Positions 51,185-60,553 of a DNA stretch of 64,000 nt are shown in pieces. A program made the translations under genes and the position numbers. The notes beneath the pieces are model-generated. The model searched no databases. It was not told the DNA's origin and saw only the letters and a list, made by a program, of their open reading frames with translations. Source of the stretch: Prevotella melaninogenica (GTDB lineage: Bacteria; Bacteroidota; Bacteroidia; Bacteroidales; Bacteroidaceae). How positions within the stretch are numbered: the stretch's first letter is position 1; every line of letters begins with the position of its first letter. Location: NCBI RefSeq assembly GCF_018127925.1, contig NZ_CP072348.1, forward strand, positions 317,501 through 381,500, written 5' to 3'.

Positions 51185-52000
51185 ATGCAGGCAATGATTT
51201 TTGCAGCCGGACTCGGTACCCGTTTGAAACCGCTTACTGACACAATGCCAAAAGCGTTGGTAAGGGTGGGAGGTGCGCCACTGCTTGAGCATGTAATCAG
51301 GAGATTAATAGGTGCTGGATGCAGTCGTATGGTTGTTAATGTACATCATTTTGCAAACCAGATAACAGACTATTTGGATGCACACAACTATGGTGTGGAT
51401 ATCTATGTGTCTGATGAAACAGAGCAGCTCCTTGACACCGGTGGTGGTATCAAGCGAGCTGCTTCGCTTTTTGATCAGCATCAGCCAGTGCTGATTCACA
51501 ATGTTGACATATTAAGTAATGTGGACTTAGACGCTTTCTATCGCCATGCTTTAGAAACAAAGGCAGATGCCCTGCTGCTGGTAAGCCGTCGTGTGACCCA
51601 ACGTTACTTGATATTTGATAGTAATATGCGCTTGGTGGGCTGGACAAATGTGGCTACAGGCGAGGTGAAGTCACCTCATGCCGAGATACGTCAGTTGCAT
51701 TTCGTTTCGCCAACAGAGGAAGAAAGTTCTTATTATCAGAACAACTGTTACCTCTGTGCCTTCTCTGGTATACACGTGTTAGCTCCCTCTGCGGTACAAA
51801 CCGTTGAGGCTGTTGATAAGGATAAGTTCCCCATTATGGACTTCTATCTCAATAATTGCGACACACTTGATATCCGTGGTGAACTAAAAACCGACCTTCA
51901 TCTACTTGATGTAGGCAAACTCGACAGCTTACAAGCTGCTGAAGACTTTATTGCAAATTCAGAGTATCAAAGCTCCAAGACGGAGACTGATTTTCTTTAA
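51185..52000 (+). CDS. Sugar-phosphate nucleotidyltransferase
   Basis: A 271-residue nucleotidyltransferase with the signature opening [20 protein letters not shown], the PKALVRVGG substrate motif (lysine about residue 23), and [15 protein letters not shown] (about residue 102) containing the metal aspartate. A left-handed beta-helix domain is absent, so it is a short monofunctional form like MurU, HddC or RmlA-type relatives. The sugar is not certain. It lies 14 bp before guaA, so they are likely co-transcribed. Confidence 0.85.
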   Translation: MQAMIFAAGLGTRLKPLTDTMPKALVRVGGAPLLEHVIRRLIGAGCSRMVVNVHHFANQITDYLDAHNYGVDIYVSDETEQLLDTGGGIKRAASLFDQHQPVLIHNVDILSNVDLDAFYRHALETKADALLLVSRRVTQRYLIFDSNMRLVGWTNVATGEVKSPHAEIRQLHFVSPTEEESSYYQNNCYLCAFSGIHVLAPSAVQTVEAVDKDKFPIMDFYLNNCDTLDIRGELKTDLHLLDVGKLDSLQAAEDFIANSEYQSSKTETDFL

Positions 52001-52014
52001 ATACATTCATTTAC

Positions 52015-53559
52015 ATGCAACAGAAGATTATCATTTTGGATTTCGGCTCACAGACAACCCAGCTTATCGGTCGTCGTGTACGTGAGTTGGATACCTTCTG
52101 CGAGATCCTCCCTTACAACAAGTTCCCGAAGGATGACCCATCTGTGATTGGTGTGATTCTTTCTGGTTCACCTTATTCCGTACATGACCCAGAGGCTTTC
52201 AAGGTAGACCTCAGTCAGTTTATCGGTAAGATTCCAGTGCTCGGTATCTGTTATGGTGCTCAGTACATCTCTTATTCAAATGGAGGTAAGGTAGAGCAGA
52301 CGGGTACACGTGAGTATGGTCGTGCCAACTTAGAGAGTATCGACCTTAACAACCGCCTTTTTGCAGGCTTTGAGAAAGGCTCGCAGGTATGGATGAGTCA
52401 TGGTGATACGATTACTGCAATCCCAGAGGATTACGACATTATAGCTTCTACAGGTGACGTTAAGTATGCTGCCTTTGCATCAAAGACACAGCCAGTATGG
52501 GCAGTACAGTTCCATCCAGAGGTTTACCACTCATTGCAGGGTAAGCAGTTGTTGGAGAACTTCGTTGTGAATATCTGTGGTAGCAAGCAGGAGTGGAGTG
52601 CAGCTTCATTTGTAGAGAGTGCTGTTCAGGAGATTCGAGAACAGGTGGGTAACGACCGTGTTATTCTTGGTCTTTCTGGTGGTGTTGACTCTTCTGTTTG
52701 TGCAGTATTGCTCAATAAGGCTATCGGTAAGAACCTTACTTGTATCTTCGTAGACCATGGTATGCTTCGTAAGAACGAGTTTACAAAGGTGATGGAAGCT
52801 TATAAGGGACTTGGTTTGAACGTTATCGGCGTTGATGCATCAGAACAGTTCTTTAAGGATTTGGAAGGTGTTACCGACCCAGAGCAGAAGCGTAAGATTA
52901 TTGGTCGTGACTTCGTTGAGGTGTTTAACGCTGAGGCAAAGAAGATTACTGATGCTAAGTGGCTCGCACAGGGTACTATTTATCCAGACCGCATTGAGAG
53001 TCTTAGCATTACGGGTATGGTAATTAAGAGTCATCATAATGTAGGTGGACTCCCAGAGGAGATGCACCTTCAGCTTTGTGAGCCACTTCGTTGGCTCTTT
53101 AAAGACGAGGTTCGCCGTGTAGGTTATGAGCTTGGAATGCCAGAACGTCTTATCAAGCGTCATCCATTCCCAGGTCCTGGTCTTGCTGTTCGTATCTTGG
53201 GCGACATCACTCGTGATAAAGTTCGTATCCTTCAGGACGCAGATGATATCTATATTGAGAAGATGCACAACTATACTATGCCAGATGGTTCAAGTCTTTA
53301 CGATCACGTTTGGCAGGCAGGTACCGTGTTGCTCTCTACGATTCGTTCAGTAGGAGTGATGGGTGATGAGCGTACTTACGAGCATCCAGTTGCTCTCCGT
53401 GCTGTTACATCAATGGACGCAATGACAGCTGACTGGGCACACCTCCCTTACGATTTCATGGCAGAAGTTTCCAACGAAATCATCCGTAAGGTAAAGGGAG
53501 TTAACCGCGTATGTTACGATATCTCTTCAAAACCACCTTCAACAATTGAGTGGGAGTAA
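52015..53559 (+). CDS. guaA: GMP synthase (glutamine-hydrolysing)
   Basis: A 514-residue enzyme converting XMP to GMP. The N-terminal class I glutamine amidotransferase has C79 (GICYGAQY), H167 and E169 (QFHPEVYHS). The ATP pyrophosphatase domain has the P-loop SGGVDSS (221-227) and [12 protein letters not shown]. The C-terminal dimerisation domain ends [18 protein letters not shown]. Everything is present and of normal length. Confidence 0.97.
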   Translation: MQQKIIILDFGSQTTQLIGRRVRELDTFCEILPYNKFPKDDPSVIGVILSGSPYSVHDPEAFKVDLSQFIGKIPVLGICYGAQYISYSNGGKVEQTGTREYGRANLESIDLNNRLFAGFEKGSQVWMSHGDTITAIPEDYDIIASTGDVKYAAFASKTQPVWAVQFHPEVYHSLQGKQLLENFVVNICGSKQEWSAASFVESAVQEIREQVGNDRVILGLSGGVDSSVCAVLLNKAIGKNLTCIFVDHGMLRKNEFTKVMEAYKGLGLNVIGVDASEQFFKDLEGVTDPEQKRKIIGRDFVEVFNAEAKKITDAKWLAQGTIYPDRIESLSITGMVIKSHHNVGGLPEEMHLQLCEPLRWLFKDEVRRVGYELGMPERLIKRHPFPGPGLAVRILGDITRDKVRILQDADDIYIEKMHNYTMPDGSSLYDHVWQAGTVLLSTIRSVGVMGDERTYEHPVALRAVTSMDAMTADWAHLPYDFMAEVSNEIIRKVKGVNRVCYDISSKPPSTIEWE

Positions 53560-53586
53560 GAAGGAAAATAGACAAAATAGAAGGGT

Positions 53587-53612
53587 AGGGATGCAAGTGC
53601 ATCCCTATTTTC
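53587..53612 (+). terminator. Terminator of guaA
   Basis: TAGGGATGCA and TGCATCCCTA form a perfect 10-bp stem with a 2-nt gap, followed by TTTT. Confidence 0.78.
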
Positions 53613-53990
53613 CTTTATATAATATTATAAAGGAAATGATGAGATATTTATGTTGGGCTTTAAAACGATGTAAGATGTCGTTTGAAGCATTGATAATCAC
53701 GGCGTAAAGCTTTGTTTTAGTAGCTTGATAATATTACAGTTATCTATCTTATTTCAATTATTTACGTGAAAGAAAATATTTCTTTTCATGAAGAAAAATA
53801 TTTATGTTCATGAAAATAATTCTTTTCTTTCATGAAGAAAATTTGGGGACAATACTTTGTTGTCTGAATAAAGGGGAAGGTTTATTGTTTTGATGCATCG
53901 TTTTTAGTTGCATTAGAAGGCTGATATTAGAATAGAAGATAGGTGGGATGCAAAGTTTTTCGGTAATCTCAATGAAAGGAGATTGGTGTT
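53613..53990. other. Intergenic region with repeated TTCATGAA palindromes
   Basis: No gene. Between about 53775 and 53845 the palindrome TTCATGAA occurs three times (about 53786, 53808 and 53830), each next to an A-rich tract. Nothing else recognisable is present. Confidence 0.55.
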
Positions 53991-54000
53991 GATGTCAATA

Positions 54001-54035
54001 CAAAAGTCCGAAGAATCATTACGAATCTTCGGACT
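54001..54035 (-). terminator. Terminator of mscL
   Basis: AGTCCGAAGA and TCTTCGGACT form a perfect 10-bp stem. The minus strand continues TTTTG. Confidence 0.75.
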
Positions 54036-54062
54036 GATTATATCTGTATTTCAGATAGTTGT

Positions 54063-54488
54063 TTACTTGTTCTTCAGCAAATCACGAATCTCAGAGAGCA
54101 GTTTCTCCTCGTTAGTTGGCTCTGGATCAGGTGCAGGAGCAGCTGGTTCCTCTTCCTTCTTCTTAGAGAGTTTGTTGATACCTTTTACCATCATGAATAC
54201 ACAGAAAGCGATGATGAAGAAGTTAAGTAATGTCTGTAAGAAGTTACCATAGTTGATGGTTGCAGGAGCTGGAGCAGTTACACCAGGTATCTCTACTGCT
54301 GGTAGCGTCCATTTCAAGTCTGAGAAGTTAACACCACCGATAAGCCATCCGATAGGAGGCATGATGATATCGTCTACAATAGATGAAACAATCTTGCCGA
54401 ATGCACCACCAATGATTACACCGACAGCCATATCAACGGCATTACCCTTTACTGCAAATTCCTTGAATTCTTGAATAAGTTTGCTCAT
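54063..54488 (-). CDS. mscL: Large-conductance mechanosensitive channel MscL
   Basis: A 141-residue inner-membrane channel that opens under membrane tension during osmotic downshock. The N-terminal helix and first membrane segment are [20 protein letters not shown], then [20 protein letters not shown] (pore-lining). The second membrane helix is [21 protein letters not shown], and the C-terminal bundle helix is [16 protein letters not shown]. The proline-rich linker before it ([11 protein letters not shown]) is typical. Monocistronic. Confidence 0.95.
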   Translation of the reverse strand: MSKLIQEFKEFAVKGNAVDMAVGVIIGGAFGKIVSSIVDDIIMPPIGWLIGGVNFSDLKWTLPAVEIPGVTAPAPATINYGNFLQTLLNFFIIAFCVFMMVKGINKLSKKKEEEPAAPAPDPEPTNEEKLLSEIRDLLKNK

Positions 54489-54669
54489 AATTAATTTTGT
54501 TGTTAATTTGTTTGTTTGTCTTGTGTTTTTATACTAATACCCTTTCTTTTGTTATATAGACTTTGCAATCTTGGTTTGTTAGATTGCATAGAATTGCCTA
54601 TGTGTGCGAAACGAGTTATTTTTTATAATAATTAATACGCTAAGCGACTGCAAAAATAAAAAAAAATTG

Positions 54670-54677
54670 TATCTTTG
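54670..54677 (+). promoter_or_regulatory. -7 box of the gap promoter
   Basis: TATCTTTG, with a leader of about 75 nt before the gap ATG. An AGGAGG-like TAAGGAGG lies within the leader (54702-54709), far from the start. Confidence 0.6.
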
Positions 54678-54758
54678 CAATCGTAAGATAGAAAATCTTC
54701 TATAAGGAGGTAAAAAGAAATTCGTTTTTATAAACTTTTATAAATAATTTAAAGTAAA

Positions 54759-55787
54759 ATGGTAAATGTAGCTATTAACGGCTTTGGCCGTATTGGTCGT
54801 CTCGCATTCCGTCAGATGTTCGAGGCTGAAGGTTATGAGGTTGTTGCAATTAACGACTTGACAAGTCCTAAGATGCTTGCTCATCTGTTGAAGTATGATA
54901 CCGCTCAGGGTGGTTTCGCTGGCAAGTTCGGTGAGGGTAAGCACACTGTAGAGGCTACTGAGAATTCTATCATCGTTGATGGTAAGGAGATTAAGATCTC
55001 TGCTGAGATGGACGCTGCTAACTGCCCATGGGCTGCTAACAACGTAGACGTAGTTCTCGAGTGTACAGGTTTCTACACATCTAAGGAGAAGGCTTCTGCT
55101 CACCTCAAGGCTGGTGCTAAGAAGGTAGTTATCTCTGCTCCTGCAGGTAACGATCTCCCAACAGTTGTTTTCAATACTAACCACAAGACTTTGAAGACTG
55201 ATGATACAGTTATTTCTGCAGCTTCTTGTACAACAAACTGCTTGGCTCCAATGGCAGCTGCGTTGAATGCATATGCTTCAATCCAGTCAGGTATCATGTC
55301 AACAATCCACGCTTATACTGGTGACCAGATGATTCTCGATGGTCCACAGCGCAAGGGTGACCTCCGTCGTTCACGTGCAGGTGCTTGCAACATCGTTCCT
55401 AACTCAACTGGTGCTGCTAAGGCTATCGGTCTCGTTATCCCAGAGTTGAATGGTAAGTTGATCGGTTCTGCACAGCGCGTTCCAACTCCAACAGGTTCTA
55501 CAACAATCCTCGTTGCTGTTGTTAAGGGTAAGGACGTAACTGTTGAGGGTATCAACGCTGCAATGAAGGCTGCTTCAACTGAGAGCTTCGGTTATACTGA
55601 GGATCAGATTGTTTCTTCTGATATCATCGGTATGCGTTTCGGTTCTTTGTTCGATGCAACTCAGACTATGGTAAGCAAGATCAGCGATGATTGCTACCAG
55701 GTACAGGTTGTTTCTTGGTACGACAATGAGAACTCTTATACTTCTCAGATGGTTCGTACAATCAAGTACTTCGCTGAGTTGAAGTAA
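54759..55787 (+). CDS. gap: Glyceraldehyde-3-phosphate dehydrogenase, type I
   Basis: A 342-residue glycolytic enzyme. The NAD-binding [15 protein letters not shown] is at residues 6-20 and the catalytic cysteine is C157 in [13 protein letters not shown]. The catalytic histidine is in the IHAYTGDQ region, and [19 protein letters not shown] is the C-terminal signature. Codon use is strongly biased like that of the OmpA-family gene, fitting high expression. Monocistronic, with its own promoter and terminator. Confidence 0.97.
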   Translation: MVNVAINGFGRIGRLAFRQMFEAEGYEVVAINDLTSPKMLAHLLKYDTAQGGFAGKFGEGKHTVEATENSIIVDGKEIKISAEMDAANCPWAANNVDVVLECTGFYTSKEKASAHLKAGAKKVVISAPAGNDLPTVVFNTNHKTLKTDDTVISAASCTTNCLAPMAAALNAYASIQSGIMSTIHAYTGDQMILDGPQRKGDLRRSRAGACNIVPNSTGAAKAIGLVIPELNGKLIGSAQRVPTPTGSTTILVAVVKGKDVTVEGINAAMKAASTESFGYTEDQIVSSDIIGMRFGSLFDATQTMVSKISDDCYQVQVVSWYDNENSYTSQMVRTIKYFAELK

Positions 55788-55852
55788 TACCAACCGGAAG
55801 GTCATCTGCAATCCTCTCTTGCGTAGAGAGTGATTGACGGATAAAATAATAG

Positions 55853-55883
55853 TCCCTGTCAGCTTGCTGGCAGGGATTTTTTT
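55853..55883 (+). terminator. Terminator of gap
   Basis: TCCCTGTCAGC and GCTGGCAGGGA form a stem with one G-T/mismatch, followed by seven Ts. The T run almost abuts the miaA promoter box. Confidence 0.85.
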
Positions 55884-55885
55884 GT

Positions 55886-55893
55886 TATCTTTG
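55886..55893 (+). promoter_or_regulatory. -7 box of the miaA promoter
   Basis: TATCTTTG directly after the gap terminator. The transcript would start at about 55898-55901, at or past the first ATG. Confidence 0.5.
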
Positions 55894-55936
55894 TGACATG
55901 AAGAATGAACAGATAGGTGAGGGTACAGCTGCAGGC

Positions 55937-56866
55937 ATGGCTTCTGACAAGCGTATGATAACCATTCTTGGTCCTACGGCTTCGGGTAAGACCGATCTTG
56001 CTGCACATTTGGCTGCTCGGCTTAACGCTGAAATCATCAGTGCAGATAGCCGTCAGGTCTATCGTGGCATGGATATTGGTACGGGTAAAGACTTGGCTGA
56101 TTACACAGTTGAGGGGCATGCAATACCTTATCACCTTATAGATATATGTGAACCAGGTACGAAGTATAATCTTTTTCGCTATCAACAGGATTTCCTTGAT
56201 TGTTATGTAGATATACGGAGTAGGGGAGTGTTGCCTATTCTCTGCGGCGGTACAGGTCTTTATATTGAAGCTGTGCTGAAGGGTTATAGCCTTTCGCCAG
56301 TGCCACAGAATCCTGAACTGCGTAAGGAGTTAGAGGAAAAGTCGCTTGAGGAATTGACGGCAATGTTGGTTGAACTGAAGAAAAAGAATCATTCCGTCAT
56401 GCACAACAAGACGGATGTTGATTCTTGTCAGCGTGCTATTCGTGCGATAGAGATTGAAACTTATAATCTCACAAAGCCAACAGAAGAGCGGCAATGTCCA
56501 CCAATTAAGTCATTAATAATAGGTGTAAACATAGATCGTGAAGCACGAAGAAAGAAAATAACCAATCGTTTGAAAGCACGTCTTGAAGAAGGAATGGTTG
56601 ACGAGATAGAAGGATTACTGAAGCAGGGCATACCTGCAGAAGACCTTATCTATTATGGTTTGGAATATAAGTTTGTGACAGAGTATCTCATAGGTAGGCT
56701 GTCTTACAACGAGATGTTCCGACAGTTAGAAATCGCCATTCATCAGTTTGCTAAGCGGCAGATGACGTGGTTCCGTGGTATGAAGCGTCGTGGCTTTACG
56801 ATTCATTGGGTGAATGCTGTGCAAAAGATGGAAGATAAAGTTGAAGAAATATTGAGCTTATGGTAG
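55937..56866 (+). CDS. miaA: tRNA dimethylallyltransferase
   Basis: A 309-residue enzyme that prenylates A37 of tRNAs reading UNN codons. The P-loop is ITILGPTASGKTDL, followed by the conserved ISADSRQVYRGMDIGTGK and, further on, GVLPILCGGTGLYIEAVLKG. RQMTWFRGMKR near the C-terminus is also standard. An ATG at 55898 gives 13 more residues, but the promoter box ends only 4 nt before it, so I start at 55937 (55955 is a further option). The end overlaps the lipid-kinase gene by 7 nt, suggesting translational coupling. Confidence 0.9.
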   Translation: MASDKRMITILGPTASGKTDLAAHLAARLNAEIISADSRQVYRGMDIGTGKDLADYTVEGHAIPYHLIDICEPGTKYNLFRYQQDFLDCYVDIRSRGVLPILCGGTGLYIEAVLKGYSLSPVPQNPELRKELEEKSLEELTAMLVELKKKNHSVMHNKTDVDSCQRAIRAIEIETYNLTKPTEERQCPPIKSLIIGVNIDREARRKKITNRLKARLEEGMVDEIEGLLKQGIPAEDLIYYGLEYKFVTEYLIGRLSYNEMFRQLEIAIHQFAKRQMTWFRGMKRRGFTIHWVNAVQKMEDKVEEILSLW

Positions 56867-57798
56867 AGGAAGGAAGATGGGGCATCATTTATTGTCCGAA
56901 GGGAGGATTACTTGGTAATCCAGTAAAGCGTTGGGAACAAGCTGAACGCTGTCTGCAAGCACACAATATACAGTATGATATGGTGCAAAGTGAGAATCCA
57001 CGTAGTGTGGATAGACTCGTGCGGATGCTGATTAGTAATGGTTATAAAACTATTATTATCTATGGCGGTGACTCTGCGTTAAATGATGCGGTCAACTATC
57101 TCATGCTCTTAGAACCAGAAGAGCGTGAGCGTATTACGTTGGGTGTTATCCCGAATGGCGTGTTAAATGACTTTGCACACTTCTGGGGTTTCGACGAGTC
57201 ACACTTAGAACAAACGATTGTTTGGCTCAAGCAGAAGCGTGTAAGACGAGTAGATGTTGGCTGTATTCGCTACGAGAATAAGAAGAATGAGCGTTGCCGT
57301 CGATATTTCCTTAACTGTGTAAACATTGGTATGGTGGCAAATATCATGAGTCTTCGTCGCCGTATGCGCCACCTTTTTATATCCCGTACAATCTCCTTTA
57401 TCCTCTCTTGCTTCCTGCTAATGTTCCAGCGTATGGATTATTTTATGTCGCTGAAAATCAATACAGATAGTATAAAACAGCGTCTGATGACCGTTTGTAT
57501 TGGTAATGCCCAAGGTTATGGGCAGACCCCGAATGCTGTACCTTATAATGGTCTGCTCGATGTTTCCATCGTTTCTCAGCCAAAGCTGTGGCAAGCAATG
57601 GAAGGAATGTATCTCTTGTTGCGGGATAAGATATTAAATCATCGTAATGTGATGCCATATAGAACGCAGGAATTGAGTGGACAAATAGCTGAGCACACAC
57701 CAGTCAGTGTTGATGGTCGACTCCTGAATGGTACGCCTGTTGGTACATTTACGATTGGTGTTGAGAAAGAAGTTATTAACTTCCTTATTCCAGATTAA
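56860..57798 (+). CDS. Diacylglycerol/sphingosine kinase-like protein
   Basis: A 312-residue protein of the DAGK catalytic family. The nucleotide-binding region has TIIIYGGDSALNDAVN (GGDG motif, here GGDS), and LGVIPNGVLNDFAHFWGF corresponds to the conserved GTxNDFAR block. The C-terminal beta-sandwich includes GNAQGYGQTPNAVPYNGLLD, then VDGRLLNGTPVGTF. Acceptor lipid not determined; in this phylum diacylglycerol or sphingolipid bases are plausible. It overlaps miaA by 7 nt and is followed by about 800 bp of non-coding DNA. Confidence 0.85.
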   Translation: MVEEGRWGIIYCPKGGLLGNPVKRWEQAERCLQAHNIQYDMVQSENPRSVDRLVRMLISNGYKTIIIYGGDSALNDAVNYLMLLEPEERERITLGVIPNGVLNDFAHFWGFDESHLEQTIVWLKQKRVRRVDVGCIRYENKKNERCRRYFLNCVNIGMVANIMSLRRRMRHLFISRTISFILSCFLLMFQRMDYFMSLKINTDSIKQRLMTVCIGNAQGYGQTPNAVPYNGLLDVSIVSQPKLWQAMEGMYLLLRDKILNHRNVMPYRTQELSGQIAEHTPVSVDGRLLNGTPVGTFTIGVEKEVINFLIPD

Positions 57799-57970
57799 CC
57801 TTTTTACTTTTAAATAGTTATAGATTTTGTCTAAACTACTTATAGAAATGTTGAACGCTGGTTATGAGTGTTCAGCAAGGGGTTCTCATGTAAGCAGGTT
57901 TTATTGGCATTCTCTCTCTTATTATAGAGATAGTAGCGCTCCCTTCTTACCTTTTTTGCTAACGTTTTAT

Positions 57971-58030
57971 TGCCCCGCACAATATGTGCGGAGGCTTCGC
58001 ACACATGGTGTTGGTGCTTAGTACGCATGG
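57971..58030. repeat. Cluster of small CAC/GTG palindromes, locus 4
   Basis: CCGCACAATATGTGCGG followed by CTTCGCACACATGGTGTTGG and CTTAGTACGCATGG. The region 57799-58510 otherwise contains only the 86-bp dispersed element and an isolated TGATTTGGGTTTAAA fragment near 58181. Confidence 0.58.
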
Positions 58031-58238
58031 TCTTGTATGCTAAATATTCTGCAATCTATTGTTTGGATAAGCGCAGATTGTTGTTACGAAAAATGTTATA
58101 TTTTACTCTAAAAAAAATAGGACTTTCTTGGTTAGGTAACAACACAAAAACAAGAAATTCAGAAACGTTGTAGTCTAATGATTGATTTGGGTTTAAATAT
58201 GTTCAAGTACTGATAAGTTAGTTGAAAGAAAAATCAAA

Positions 58239-58324
58239 TTTGCTGTCACTTCTGTCATCTCGTATAAGATACTAACAAATTAGTTTACAGTTAGTTCTAT
58301 GAGAATGTTAAAATGACAGCAAAT
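58239..58324 (+). repeat. 85-87-bp dispersed inverted-repeat element, copy 5
   Basis: Starts TTTGCTGTCACTTCTGTCA and ends ATGTTAAAATGACAGCAAAT. Followed by the same AT-rich flank (TTAAATTAAAAGTAAATTTG) as copy 1 in reverse. Confidence 0.72.
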
Positions 58325-58512
58325 TAAATTAAAAGTAAATTTGTAATAAGAGCTATATTACCCTTCGCATTCTATTAAGTATTATAACTGCAAACACAAG
58401 AAAACAGAATATTTCGAAGATGAGAATGGGAGACTTGTATAGGAATGTTTTATTGTACACTAATAATTGTAAATATTATCTTACTTTATGATGCCATTAT
58501 GAAAAATATTTG

Positions 58513-58520
58513 TATCTTTG
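58513..58520 (+). promoter_or_regulatory. -7 box of the glycogen operon
   Basis: TATCTTTG, about 75 nt before the debranching enzyme ATG. A small AAGTCT/AGACTT hairpin lies in the leader at 58537-58552. Confidence 0.55.
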
Positions 58521-58595
58521 AAGAGCCGAAGGGCAAAGTCTGTAAAGACTTCTACCAAAGGATAAATAAAAACCAAACAATAAACCTTAAAAGAC

Positions 58596-60539
58596 ATGAG
58601 CTACTTAAAATTTGAAAAAGCTCTGATGACCAATCTTCAAGATTCGCTTCCCAGAGAGCTGTTACGAACGAATCGCTCTGGTGCCTATTCTTGTTCGACG
58701 ATTGTTGATTGTAACACACGTAAGTACCATGGACTGCTTGTTGTTCCTGTTCCTGAACTGGACGACGAGAATCATGTACTGCTGAGTTCGCTCGACCCTA
58801 CCGTCATTCAGCATGGTGCCTCTTTCAATCTGGGTTTGCACAAGTATCAGGGCAATAACTTTAGTCCACAAGGACATAAGTATATTCGTGAATTTGACTG
58901 TGATACTGTGCCAACTACGCTTTATAGGGTAGGTGGTGTCTTGTTAAAAAAAGAGGTTGTCTTCCAGCATTATGAAGACCGTATTTTAATCCGTTATACT
59001 TTATTAGAGGCTCACTCAAAGACTACTTTGCAGTTCCGCCCATTCCTTGCCTTTCGTAGTGTTCGCCAGTTTACTCATGAAAATGGTGCTGCTAATCGTT
59101 CGTATGAGGTTGTGGATAATGGTATCAGCACGTGTATGTATGCTGGTTATCCATCGCTTTTTATGCAGTTCTCAAAGAAGAATGAGTTTCACTTTGAACC
59201 CTACTGGTATCGTGGATTGGAATATCCAAAGGAGCAGGAGCGTGGTTATGCTTCTAATGAGGACCTTTATGTTCCTGGCTATTTTGAGATGAATATCAGC
59301 AAGGGTGAAAGTATTGTCTTTGCAGCATCAACGGCAGAATGTCGTACATCAACTTTGAAGAATCTGTTTGATAAGGAAGTGGAGTCACGTAGTCCACGTG
59401 ATAACTTCTTCCACTGCCTTGTTAATGCTGCTCATCAGTTCCATAATCGTACAAAGAACGATGAGCGTTATATTCTTGCAGGCTATCCTTGGTTCAAGTG
59501 TCGTGCTCGTGATCAATTCATTGCTTTACCAGGACTTACTTTGAGTATCGAAGAACAAGATTACTTCGAACTGGTAATGGAGACCGCTGCAAAGGGATTA
59601 CGTGAGTTTATGGAAGGTAAGCCGCTCAGCGTGAAGATATACGAGATGGAGAAACCAGACGTTCCTCTTTGGTGCGTGTGGGCTATACAACAGTATGCTA
59701 AGGAGGCTGGTAAGGATCGTTGTAGAAAACTCTACATGGGTTTGATTCGTGATATCGTTGATTATCTCTTAGCAAGTAAGCATCCAAACCTCACTTTAGA
59801 TACGAATGGATTGCTCTATGCTGATGCAAAGGGAGAAGCGATTACATGGATGAATTCTATGAATAATGGTCAACCAGTTGTTCCACGCTCTGGGTATATC
59901 GTAGAGTTTAACGCACTATGGTACAATGCACTACGCTTTACAGCTGCAATGGAGATGGAGAGTGGTAATGAAGAGCGCGCAAACGAACTTGATGCACTTG
60001 CAGAGAAATGTAAGACTTCATTTGTTGAAACATACCTCAATGAGTATGGCTATCTTTATGACTATGTTGATGGTAGAATGGTTGACTGGAGTGTACGCCC
60101 TAATATGGTGTTTGCTGTAGCACTTGATTATTCTCCACTTGACCAAAAGCAGAGGAGGGGAGTCTTAGGTGTTTGTACACGAGAGCTACTTACACCAAAG
60201 GGACTACGTTCGCTTTCTCCAAAGAGTGGCGGATATAATCCGATGTATACTGGCCCACAGAGTCAGCGCGACCTTGCCTATCATCAAGGAACAGCTTGGC
60301 CATGGTTAGGTGGTTTCTATCTTGAGGCTTGCTTAAAGCTATATAAGCAAACACGTCTGAGCTTTGTAGAACGTCAGTTGGTAGGTTATGAAGATGAGAT
60401 GATTAACCATTGTCTTAGTACACTACCTGAACTCTTCGACGGTAATCCACCGTTCCATGGTCGTGGAGCTATCTCTTTTGCCATGAATGTAGCCGAGGTG
60501 CTTCGTACGTTAGAATTACTTGAGAAGTATAAATTTTAA
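58596..60539 (+). CDS. Glycogen debranching enzyme (amylo-alpha-1,6-glucosidase)
   Basis: A 647-residue enzyme. The N-terminal GDE domain begins LPRELLRTNRSGAYSCSTIV, then DCNTRKYHGLLVVPVPE. The C-terminal GH133-like six-hairpin domain carries ILAGYPWFKCRARDQFIALP, where R-D and later acidic residues form the catalytic region, and ends near PKSGGYNPMYTGPQSQRDLA, then YHQGTAWPWLGGFYLEACLK. It removes alpha-1,6 branches in glycogen. It is first in a tight operon; the glycosyltransferase starts 14 bp later. Confidence 0.9.
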   Translation: MSYLKFEKALMTNLQDSLPRELLRTNRSGAYSCSTIVDCNTRKYHGLLVVPVPELDDENHVLLSSLDPTVIQHGASFNLGLHKYQGNNFSPQGHKYIREFDCDTVPTTLYRVGGVLLKKEVVFQHYEDRILIRYTLLEAHSKTTLQFRPFLAFRSVRQFTHENGAANRSYEVVDNGISTCMYAGYPSLFMQFSKKNEFHFEPYWYRGLEYPKEQERGYASNEDLYVPGYFEMNISKGESIVFAASTAECRTSTLKNLFDKEVESRSPRDNFFHCLVNAAHQFHNRTKNDERYILAGYPWFKCRARDQFIALPGLTLSIEEQDYFELVMETAAKGLREFMEGKPLSVKIYEMEKPDVPLWCVWAIQQYAKEAGKDRCRKLYMGLIRDIVDYLLASKHPNLTLDTNGLLYADAKGEAITWMNSMNNGQPVVPRSGYIVEFNALWYNALRFTAAMEMESGNEERANELDALAEKCKTSFVETYLNEYGYLYDYVDGRMVDWSVRPNMVFAVALDYSPLDQKQRRGVLGVCTRELLTPKGLRSLSPKSGGYNPMYTGPQSQRDLAYHQGTAWPWLGGFYLEACLKLYKQTRLSFVERQLVGYEDEMINHCLSTLPELFDGNPPFHGRGAISFAMNVAEVLRTLELLEKYKF

Positions 60540-60553
60540 GAGGAGGAACCAGT

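Noticed and set aside
57827-58173. Several 60-70-residue open frames after the lipid-kinase gene
   Set aside because: They lie over palindromic repeat clusters, overlap each other on both strands and lack translation signals.
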